DNA from: UBA8904 sp035448625
GTDB taxonomy: Bacteria; Desulfobacterota; Syntrophia; Syntrophales; Smithellaceae
Direction of reading: 5' to 3'
Assembly (NCBI GenBank): GCA_035448625.1
Contig: DAOTJI010000029.1
Span: forward strand, 1-29,659
DNA length: 29,659 bases
The notes beneath the pieces are model-generated. The model was not told where the DNA came from. It did no database searches and saw nothing but the letters and a program-made list of their open reading frames with translations. This document shows positions 23,532 to 29,659 of the stretch, one piece after another (the stretch's first letter is position 1; each line of letters opens with the position of its first letter). The translations under genes were made by a program, and so were the position numbers.

Positions 23532-24581
23532 CTAGGCCTGATAGCTGTTTAATCTGGCCAACGCCGCCTCGGCCTCACGGATGACGCGATCGATCAGCTC
23601 CCGGGTCGTCGGATTGTCCGTGATGCCGCCGCAGCACTGCCCGGCAAACAGGATGCCGCCTTCCACATCGCCGTCGTTCAGGGCCTTGAGATGCTTCATG
23701 TTGCCAACCGCCTGGCGCGCCAGCACCATCAGGGGGTGGCCTTCCTCGGCGCGCAGCATTTCGACGCTGACGCCGATAAATTTGGCCCAGGACAGATTCA
23801 TGAGGCGCTTGACCAGGAGCGCGCCTTTCACGGCCTCCACCGCAGGAAAGCCCCGTTTCATCATCGCCAGGGCTTCCTTGGTCTTCAGCACGCGGCCGTC
23901 CATGCCGTCAAAAACGTTGTCATAGAGGGTGTCCTGCTCGGTCGCCTCGATGCACAGGCGCTTGAAGTTGTCGTGCACCATGCTCTCTTTGACCACCATG
24001 AACCGGCTGCCCATGGAAATGCCGTCCGCGCCCAGCGCAAGCGCCGCCGCGAGGCCCCGCCCGTCGTAAAATCCGCCGGCGGCGATCAAAGGCACTTTGA
24101 CCATGGACGCAACCAGGGGAATCAACACCATGGAGGTGGCCGCCGCGCCGTGCGCCGCCGCCTCATGGCCGGTGATCACCAGCGCGTCGCAGCCGAGCTC
24201 TACGGCCTTGGCCGCATGCCTGGCGATGGCGATCGTTCCCACGACTTTGCCGCCGTAGGCGTGCACGTCTTTGACAAACCACGGCTTCCCCAGCGAATAG
24301 TTGATGATCGGCACTTTCTCTTCAATGGCGACGGCGATGTTTTCTTTGGCGCCGGGGCCCACGAGGATCTGGTTGACGCCGAATGGCTTGTCCGTCATGT
24401 TCCGGATCTGCCGGATGTTTTCCCGCGTTTCCTTTGGATTGCAGCGCGCGATGGCCAGGATTCCCAGACCGCCTGCGTTGCAGACGGCCGAAACCAGTTT
24501 GGGCTCGGTGATCCAGTTCATCCCGGCGAGCATAATCGGATGCCGGATGCCGAACATCTCGGTCATTCTTGTTTTGAACAT
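23532..24581 (-). CDS. Nitronate monooxygenase / 2-nitropropane dioxygenase-like flavoprotein
   Basis: 349 residues from the ATG at 24579-24581, which has GGAGG about 9 nt upstream; the frame from 24653 starts inside the promoter and is rejected. A TIM-barrel FMN protein: HPIMLAGMNWI at the N-terminus, NAGGLGILA, ALVITGHEAAAHG (the region with the active-site His in the family), PLIAAGGFYDGRG and GADGISMGSRF for FMN phosphate binding. The family covers nitronate oxidation and the related enoyl-ACP reductase FabK. Since the host looks anaerobic and the divergent operon makes acyl chains, a FabK-like reductase should not be ruled out. A strong promoter lies just upstream. Confidence 0.87.
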   Translation of the reverse strand: MFKTRMTEMFGIRHPIMLAGMNWITEPKLVSAVCNAGGLGILAIARCNPKETRENIRQIRNMTDKPFGVNQILVGPGAKENIAVAIEEKVPIINYSLGKPWFVKDVHAYGGKVVGTIAIARHAAKAVELGCDALVITGHEAAAHGAAATSMVLIPLVASMVKVPLIAAGGFYDGRGLAAALALGADGISMGSRFMVVKESMVHDNFKRLCIEATEQDTLYDNVFDGMDGRVLKTKEALAMMKRGFPAVEAVKGALLVKRLMNLSWAKFIGVSVEMLRAEEGHPLMVLARQAVGNMKHLKALNDGDVEGGILFAGQCCGGITDNPTTRELIDRVIREAEAALARLNSYQA

Positions 24582-24624
24582 AGGATTTTCCTCCGATGTC
24601 GGATTTTCATTTTTTGTGCCGGAG

Positions 24625-24653
24625 ATCATAAGAGAAGCAGGGGGCGATGTCAA
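24625..24653 (-). promoter_or_regulatory. Near-consensus sigma-70 promoter of the nitronate-monooxygenase-like gene
   Basis: On the minus strand TTGACA (24653-24648), a 17-nt spacer and TATGAT (24630-24625), about 45 nt before the start codon. Both boxes are within one base of consensus. It lies back to back with the plus-strand promoter at 24689. Confidence 0.65.
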
Positions 24654-24688
24654 AACAAATTTCTGCCGTGTCGCCCCGGAATATGCAT

Positions 24689-24716
24689 TTGACTTTTGAG
24701 CCGGTCCATTTTAAAG
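24689..24716 (+). promoter_or_regulatory. Putative sigma-70 promoter of the KS/CLF/radical SAM/ammonia-lyase operon
   Basis: TTGACT (24689-24694), a 16-nt spacer and TTAAAG (24711-24716), giving a leader of about 45 nt before the ketosynthase ATG at 24767. It supports that start over the upstream ATG at 24647, which would lie before the promoter. Confidence 0.5.
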
Positions 24717-24766
24717 CTCAAAAGCTTAAAGATCGGCCCGCGCCTCACGCGGAATCGGGGAAGTGT

Positions 24767-26017
24767 ATGCATCGGGGAAAGCGTATTGTTGTCACAGGGA
24801 TGGGAACAAAAAACGCCATCGGCGGAAATGTTTCCGAGTTTGCCCGGTCGCTTCGGGCAGGCGTCTGCGGCATCTCGAAGATCGAGCTTTTCGATACCGG
24901 GGAATTCCGCACGCATAAGGGGGGGCAGGTGAAAGACTTTGATCCCCGGCGGTCGATTCCCGAGGAGTTTTCCCTCAAAAGAATGTCCCGCGCCGATGCT
25001 CTGGCCATGGCGGCGGCCCTTGAAGCCGTGACCGATGCTGGGCTTTACCCTTTACCGGAAAATATAAAGGAAAACATGGGAGTGGCCATTGGCGGGGGCG
25101 CCGGAGGGCTTCTGGAGGCGGAAAGTTTTTACGCGGATCTGCTCCGGAAGGGGAAGGGGCGTTCAAAGTATTCCCGCTTGTCTTCCTTGTTTTGCGCCTC
25201 GTCCGCGGACCGCATCGCCTCCGGTTTGGAACTTTCGGGTCCAAGAACCACCTTTATGACGGCCTGTTCGGCCGGTGCCACCGCACTGGGCTATGCCAGG
25301 GACCTGATTTTATACGGTCATGCCGGCATGATGCTGGCGGGCGGCGTGGAGCCGATGTGCCGGCTCACCTACGCCGCTTTTAACGCCCTCAAATCCGTGG
25401 ATGAGGATGTCTGTCGTCCTTTCGACAAAAGCCGGTCGGGGCTTTCCCTGGGCGAGGCGTCCGCCGTTCTGGTTCTGGAGCCTCTGGAGTCGGCGCAAAA
25501 CCGCGGTGCGAAAATTTACGGGGAGTTGATGGGGTACGGCGTCACCTGCGATTCGTTTCACATGACGGCGCCCGATGGCCAGGCATCCGGCGCCGCACGT
25601 TCCATGCGGGCCGCTCTGGCCGACAGCGGCCTGACGGCGGAGGATATCGATTACATCAACGCGCACGGCACCGCGACGCCGATCAATGACTCGACGGAAA
25701 CCCGGGCCATCAAAGAGGTATTCGGTTCCCGTGCCTATCGAATTCCGGTCAGTTCAACCAAATCCATGCATGCGCATACTCTTGGTGCGTCAGGCGCCCT
25801 CGAAGGGATTGTCAGCCTGCTGGCCCTGGCCAAGGGATTTGTTCCGCCGACGATCCACTGGCGTGAACGGGATCCGGAATGTGACCTGGATTACGTAACG
25901 GAAGGGGCGCGCCGGGCGGATCTGCGCGCCGTTCTTTCCAATTCCTTCGCTTTCGGCGGAAACAATACGACGGTCGTTTTCGGCCGGTATGAAGGGCAGG
26001 GCGCCGTCCATGAATAA
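24767..26017 (+). CDS. Beta-ketoacyl-ACP synthase, KS-alpha partner of a KS/CLF pair (ApeO-like)
   Basis: 416 residues from the ATG at 24767 (MHRGKRIVVTGMGT); a longer frame from 24647 is rejected because of the promoter position. The active-site triad is complete: Cys167 in FMTACSAGATALG, His300 in NAHGTATPINDST and His337 in STKSMHAHTLGAS, where the usual Gly-His is Ala-His. It should carry out decarboxylative condensation. The next gene encodes a same-length homologue with all three catalytic residues replaced, so the two likely form a KS-alpha/KS-beta heterodimer as in type II polyketide systems and the ApeO/ApeC complex of aryl-polyene clusters. The two genes overlap by 8 bp, which favours equal production. 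Confidence 0.9.
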   Translation: MHRGKRIVVTGMGTKNAIGGNVSEFARSLRAGVCGISKIELFDTGEFRTHKGGQVKDFDPRRSIPEEFSLKRMSRADALAMAAALEAVTDAGLYPLPENIKENMGVAIGGGAGGLLEAESFYADLLRKGKGRSKYSRLSSLFCASSADRIASGLELSGPRTTFMTACSAGATALGYARDLILYGHAGMMLAGGVEPMCRLTYAAFNALKSVDEDVCRPFDKSRSGLSLGEASAVLVLEPLESAQNRGAKIYGELMGYGVTCDSFHMTAPDGQASGAARSMRAALADSGLTAEDIDYINAHGTATPINDSTETRAIKEVFGSRAYRIPVSSTKSMHAHTLGASGALEGIVSLLALAKGFVPPTIHWRERDPECDLDYVTEGARRADLRAVLSNSFAFGGNNTTVVFGRYEGQGAVHE

Positions 26018-27260
26018 GCGTCATGATCGTCCGGACAAAGAGCGGGTCGTGGTTACCGGCGTGGGGATGGCAACGCCGCTGGGTACGGGCCGGGAGGAAT
26101 TTTCCCGAAGGCTTTTTCAGGGCGAGAGCGCCGTCGATGTCGTGCAGGCCTTCGACACCGGCGGGGCGGCATCGCATCTCGGTGCGGAGGTGCGCGGCTT
26201 TGAACCCCGGGAATGGATCTCCGTAAAAAATCTGCGGCGGATGGACCGGCTGTCGATGCTGACCACCGCGTCGGCCCGCCTCGCGCTTTCCGATGCGGGG
26301 ATCACCGTCAAGGCCGAAAACCGCGACCGCGTGGGCATTCTCTTTGGAAGCGCCTTCGGCGCAACCGACGTCACCGTTCAGTTCGAAGACGCGCTCCTTG
26401 CTCAGGGGCCGGGGGCGGTCAACCCGATTCTGGTTCCCAACACGGTCATGAACGCGCCCGCCGGACACGCGTCCATCGAACTGGGGTTTCGCGGCGTCAA
26501 TGTCACGGTCACGCACTTCGCGGTATCGGCGGAGACGGCCGTGGCGTATGCCGCCTTCGAAATCCGGCGCGGGACGGCGGATGTTCTGCTGGCGGGCGGC
26601 GCGGATATTTTATCGAAATTTTACTACGAGTCCCTGTCGAGGTTCCGCGGTCTTTCGCCGGACGACGGGGGGCCGGAAGGCGCTCACCCTTTTGATGTGC
26701 GGCGAAACGGGTACGTGGCGGGGGAAGGATGCGGGCTGCTCTGTCTGGAGTCTCTGTCCTCTGCGCGCGAACGCGGAGCGAAAATCTACTGCGAAATCAC
26801 CGGCGCCGGCCTGGGGTCCTCGCCCGCGCCGCCGACGGCCTGGCCGCGGGATTCGAAAGGATTCCGGCGGACGTTTCTGCGGGCGCTCGATCAGGCGCGG
26901 ATTGAGCCGCCGGGCGTGTCGGCCGTGATGGCGGCGGCCAACGGGGGCAGGGTCCTCGATGCCATGGAAGCGGACGCTTATGAAGCATTATTTGCATCCT
27001 GCGCCGGCCGGCCCTGGGTGACATCCATCAAGGGCGCGCTGGGAGAAAGTTTTTCCGGAGGCGGGATTCGGGCTTGCGCTCTGGCGTTATCTGTGGAAAA
27101 AGGGTGCCTGCCTGCGACCGTCGGGCTGGAGAGACCGGCCGCGCCGCTGAATTTTGTCGTGGGCAAAAAAGTGGAAACGGACCTGAAGCATACGGTTTTA
27201 TCGGGCATTTCCTTTGGCGGAACATATGTCTGCCTGGTGTTTGGCCGCTGTGAACCGTAA
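26010..27260 (+). CDS. Inactive ketosynthase homologue, chain-length-factor-like KS-beta (ApeC-like)
   Basis: 416 residues from the ATG at 26010 inside the end of the KS-alpha gene (ATGAATAA overlap). The thiolase fold is clear: RVVVTGVGMATPLGTG at the N-terminus, GILFGSAFGATD, VLLAGGADIL, PFDVRRNGYVAGEGCG and LSGISFGGTYVCLVFG at the C-terminus. The catalytic residues are lost: the Cys position is Ala171 (THFAVSAE), the first His aligns with Asn311 (AAANGG) and the second His with Glu346 (KGALGES); Lys341 is kept. Classic chain length factors carry Gln at the Cys position, so Ala is a variant. Its expected role is to hold and measure the growing chain at the dimer interface. Confidence 0.88.
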   Translation: MNKRHDRPDKERVVVTGVGMATPLGTGREEFSRRLFQGESAVDVVQAFDTGGAASHLGAEVRGFEPREWISVKNLRRMDRLSMLTTASARLALSDAGITVKAENRDRVGILFGSAFGATDVTVQFEDALLAQGPGAVNPILVPNTVMNAPAGHASIELGFRGVNVTVTHFAVSAETAVAYAAFEIRRGTADVLLAGGADILSKFYYESLSRFRGLSPDDGGPEGAHPFDVRRNGYVAGEGCGLLCLESLSSARERGAKIYCEITGAGLGSSPAPPTAWPRDSKGFRRTFLRALDQARIEPPGVSAVMAAANGGRVLDAMEADAYEALFASCAGRPWVTSIKGALGESFSGGGIRACALALSVEKGCLPATVGLERPAAPLNFVVGKKVETDLKHTVLSGISFGGTYVCLVFGRCEP

Positions 27261-27270
27261 AGGGGGTTGC

Positions 27271-28500
27271 ATGAAATTTCTGCTCATATATCCGGCTTGG
27301 GAGAAACTGGACCGCCAGACGCGCTTCATCCTGCCGCCGCACGGGCCGGTGGTCATGGCCGCGGCTCTGCCGCCCGATGTCGAGGTGACGTTCATCGATG
27401 AAAACGTCGAGCCGGTGGACCTCGGAGCGAATGCCGATTTGGTCGGGATTTCCATGATGCTCACCGCCCAGGTGAAGCGCGGCTGGGAGATCGCGGACGC
27501 GTTCCGCGCCCGGGGGATTCCCGTCGTTTGCGGCGGCATCGCCGTAATGCTGCACGCCGAGGAGTGCACAGCGCATGCCGACGCGGTATTCTTAGGCGAA
27601 GCCGAAGGCCGCATGGAGCAGGTCTTTGCCGATTTCAAAGCGGGAAAACTGCGGAAAGTGTACGACTACATGCAGAACTTCCCGCCGATCGAAAGCGTGG
27701 GAACGGCCCGGCGAAGCATTCTGAAGCGTGAAATGTACAACTATCGCGGCGTCCAGATGGTCGATCTGGTGCACGCCTCCCGCGGATGCCGATTCAACTG
27801 CTATCCCTGCGCGGTGCGTTTCCTGGGCGGCCGGAGCTTCCGGCCGCGCCCCTACGACCGGGTCATGGAGGAAATGGCCTCCATCGACAACAACCGCCTG
27901 TTCCTCGTGGACAATTCGCTGGCACAGGACCGCGACTGGGAGATCGGCCTGTTTCGGGAAATGATACCGCTCAAAAAGAAGTGGTGCTGCCATCCGATTG
28001 AAGACGACGATGAAGTTCTGGATCTTGCGGCTCAGGCGGGCGCGTGGTTTGTCTATCAGACGATTTTTGATTCCTCCGACTACATCCGCGACCGGATCAG
28101 GCGCTACCACGACCACGGCATCGCCGTTGAAGGGAGCATTCTGCTCGGGCTGGACTACCACACGGAAGACTATATCAAACGGTGGATGGACTTCCTCCTG
28201 GAAATCGAGTTGGACATGGCGGAGTTCACCATTCTCACGCCGTTCGTGCACACGCGCACGTTCGACGACCTGCACGGGGAGGGGAGAATCCTCTCCTATG
28301 ACTGGAAAGACTACACTTGCGGCAAGGTGGTTTTTCAGCCCAAGATGATGACGCCGGAAAAGCTGCAGGAGATGTACTACTACTGCTGGGACCGGTTTTA
28401 CGAGGAAGAGCCGGCCAATTACAAAATGTTCAAGATGCTGAAGAAAGTTATGGAAAAGGAAAAAGCGGACGGCACGTACAGGCCCCGCGTCCGCGCCTGA
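27271..28500 (+). CDS. Cobalamin-binding-domain radical SAM protein (class B/BchE-like)
   Basis: 409 residues from the ATG at 27271, with GGGGG about 7 nt upstream. An N-terminal Rossmann region (MKFLLIYPAWE, then FIDENVEP, ADLVGISMMLTAQ and IPVVCGGI) matches B12-binding domains of this superfamily and lacks the DxHxxG motif, as in BchE- and HpnP-like enzymes. The [4Fe-4S]-SAM motif is Cys173-x3-Cys177-x2-Cys180 (RGCRFNCYPC). Relatives add methyl groups to unreactive carbons or perform anaerobic cyclisations. It stands 10 bp after the KS-beta gene and 27 bp before the ammonia-lyase, so it probably acts on the pathway's aromatic starter or chain. It may replace the SAM-dependent methyltransferase of known aryl-polyene clusters (inference). 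Not a known component of characterised APE sets. Confidence 0.87.
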   Translation: MKFLLIYPAWEKLDRQTRFILPPHGPVVMAAALPPDVEVTFIDENVEPVDLGANADLVGISMMLTAQVKRGWEIADAFRARGIPVVCGGIAVMLHAEECTAHADAVFLGEAEGRMEQVFADFKAGKLRKVYDYMQNFPPIESVGTARRSILKREMYNYRGVQMVDLVHASRGCRFNCYPCAVRFLGGRSFRPRPYDRVMEEMASIDNNRLFLVDNSLAQDRDWEIGLFREMIPLKKKWCCHPIEDDDEVLDLAAQAGAWFVYQTIFDSSDYIRDRIRRYHDHGIAVEGSILLGLDYHTEDYIKRWMDFLLEIELDMAEFTILTPFVHTRTFDDLHGEGRILSYDWKDYTCGKVVFQPKMMTPEKLQEMYYYCWDRFYEEEPANYKMFKMLKKVMEKEKADGTYRPRVRA

Positions 28501-28527
28501 GCCGGAGGTTCGGGGAAGGGAGACAAC

Positions 28528-29659
28528 ATGAAGAAAATCGGCGCGAAGGCCGCCCTGGTCATTGACGGCCGCCCGGTTCGTTTTGAGGAAATCATTGCCG
28601 TCGCCATAGACGGCCTGCCCGTCAGGATCAGCCGTTCCCGCGCGTTTCTGAAGCGGATGTCGGCGACCGAGAAGGCGCTGATGACGTCCCTGGAGAGCGG
28701 CGTCGCGGTCTACGGCGTGAATACGGGCTACGGAAAATCCTGCGGAAACCGGATCAGTCTTCAGGCGGCCATGAAAAACGGTCCCCATATTTTGAAATTT
28801 CACGGCTGCGGCACCGGGGATCCCATCGGCATCGAAGAAACGCGCGCAGCGATGCTCACGCGGATTCTGTGCCTGGCGTGCGGCTATTCCGGCGTATCGG
28901 TCGGCCTTCTGGAGCAGATGGCCGCATTTTTGAACGAAGGCATCACGCCGGTCGTGCCGTGCGAAGGTTCGGTGGGCGCCTCCGGCGACCTCACGCCGAT
29001 GTCCTATATCGGGGCTGCGCTCGCCGGCGAGCGCGACGTGTTTTACGAAGGCGTTGTGATGCCGGCCGCAAAGGCGCTCAAAAAAGCCGGGTTAAAGCCC
29101 TACGTTTATCGGCCGAAGGAACCCCTTTCGATGGTGAACGGAACGACGACCATGACGGGAATCGCAGCGGTCTGCATCGAAAGGTCCCGGCGGATTCTGG
29201 ACGCCGCAGTGTATGCCACCGCACTTTCAGTGCACGCCATGAAAGGCAACGCGCACCATTATCATCCGGTGATTTCCGAAGCCAAGCCTTTTCCCGGACA
29301 GCGCTCCGTGGCGCGTGCGATTGCCCGTCTGCTCACCTCCAAAGTGTCCGCGCGGAAGCTCGAGGATGACGCGCTGGAAGCCCTGCAGGACCCGTATTCG
29401 CTGCGCTGTGCACCGCAGGTTCTGGGCGTGCTGGCCGACGCCCTTTCCTGGATTATCCCGTGGGTGGAAATCGAGGCCAATTCATCCAACGACAACCCCA
29501 TCTTTGATCCCGCGACCGGCGAGGTGCTGATGGGCGGCAATTTCTATGGCGGGCATATCGCCTTTGCCATGGACGGCCTCAAAGCAGCTCTCGCGTCCGT
29601 AGCGGACATGTGCGACCGGCAAATCGCGCTGCTGGTCAATCCCAATACCAACCGCGGTC
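28528..29659 (+). CDS. Aromatic amino acid ammonia-lyase (HAL/PAL/TAL family), partial
   Basis: The frame starts at the ATG at 28528 (GGGAAGGGAG ribosome site) and is open to the right edge: 377 residues of about 510-540. The MIO prosthetic group forms from Ala151-Ser152-Gly153 in GSVGASGDLTPM. The catalytic Tyr motif is VYGVNTGYG (61-69), and NSSNDNPIF supplies the later conserved segment. Family members remove ammonia from histidine, phenylalanine or tyrosine. At the substrate-selectivity position the sequence reads LKFHGCG: Phe91-His92 where bacterial HAL has Ser-His and tyrosine lyases often have His-His. That argues against histidine and leans to phenylalanine or tyrosine, giving cinnamate or coumarate. 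In aryl-polyene clusters such an enzyme makes the aryl starter. Confidence 0.92.
   Translation, partial: MKKIGAKAALVIDGRPVRFEEIIAVAIDGLPVRISRSRAFLKRMSATEKALMTSLESGVAVYGVNTGYGKSCGNRISLQAAMKNGPHILKFHGCGTGDPIGIEETRAAMLTRILCLACGYSGVSVGLLEQMAAFLNEGITPVVPCEGSVGASGDLTPMSYIGAALAGERDVFYEGVVMPAAKALKKAGLKPYVYRPKEPLSMVNGTTTMTGIAAVCIERSRRILDAAVYATALSVHAMKGNAHHYHPVISEAKPFPGQRSVARAIARLLTSKVSARKLEDDALEALQDPYSLRCAPQVLGVLADALSWIIPWVEIEANSSNDNPIFDPATGEVLMGGNFYGGHIAFAMDGLKAALASVADMCDRQIALLVNPNTNRG

Noticed and set aside
24647..24766. 40-residue N-terminal extension of the KS-alpha protein
   Set aside because: It begins before the promoter at 24689 and reads unlike any ketosynthase N-terminus; the ATG at 24767 is preferred.
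1..29659. CRISPR array, transposase or integrase, phage genes, rRNA
   Set aside because: No spaced direct repeats, no transposase or integrase motifs and no rRNA-like stretches were found on reading both strands.

Overview
The window looks like a chromosomal segment from a GC-rich anaerobic bacterium, most likely a Desulfobacterota/Syntrophales-type (former Deltaproteobacteria) genome. The inference rests on a class I benzoyl-CoA-reductase/2-hydroxyacyl-CoA-dehydratase-type operon, several acyl-CoA synthetases, a YgbA-type protein, and a sensor protein with a C-terminal zinc-ligand-like tail of a kind I associate with Deltaproteobacteria. The sequence is an assembly product: it holds two 100-N scaffold gaps (6680-6779 and 22497-22596), and each interrupts a gene.

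Layout. (1) 1-3712, minus strand: four genes in the order catalytic, catalytic, ASKHA ATPase, ASKHA ATPase. This matches the bzdN-O-P-Q order of ATP-dependent class I benzoyl-CoA reductases; the last gene runs off the left edge. (2) 3861-6092, plus strand: a tightly overlapping trio of a TrpF-like TIM barrel without the usual catalytic Cys, a YgbA (PF11756-type) Cys-rich protein, and a geranylgeranyl-reductase-like flavoprotein. (3) 6128-8123, minus: a membrane sensor (7TM plus PAS) split by a real gap. (4) 8465-8764: a small ABM-fold monooxygenase. (5) 8848-15190, minus: an eight-gene operon of dehydratase, ketoreductase, LolA-like protein, DUF3261-like lipoprotein, CrtI-type FAD oxidoreductase, acyl carrier protein, ketosynthase and PlsC-type acyltransferase, with a divergent AMP-ligase at 15347-16732. 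(6) 16948-22659, plus: an amidase, two acyl-CoA synthetases and a MerR regulator. (7) 22660-22802: a hairpin-rich inverted-repeat element. (8) 22864-24581, minus: a histidine phosphatase and a nitronate-monooxygenase-like flavoprotein. (9) 24767-29659, plus: an operon of ketosynthase, inactive ketosynthase partner (chain-length-factor-like), cobalamin-type radical SAM enzyme and aromatic amino acid ammonia-lyase, the last cut by the right edge.

How the genes may work together. Blocks 5 and 9 together hold most parts of an aryl-polyene (APE)-type type II polyketide/fatty-acid pathway. The ammonia-lyase would make a cinnamate-type starter and the AMP-ligase would activate it. The KS/CLF pair, second KS, KR, DH and ACP would extend it to a conjugated polyene. 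PlsC, LolA-like and DUF3261-like proteins would attach and move the product at the envelope. Unusual additions are the B12 radical SAM enzyme and the CrtI-type flavoprotein, which recall proposed ladderane gene sets. An MMPL exporter, a thioesterase and a canonical ring methyltransferase are not seen here. The two arms are separated by about 8 kb of apparently unrelated acyl-CoA metabolism. This is the best candidate in the window for an undescribed system: an anaerobic, radical-SAM-equipped variant of the aryl-polyene pathway. Its product cannot be read from the sequence.
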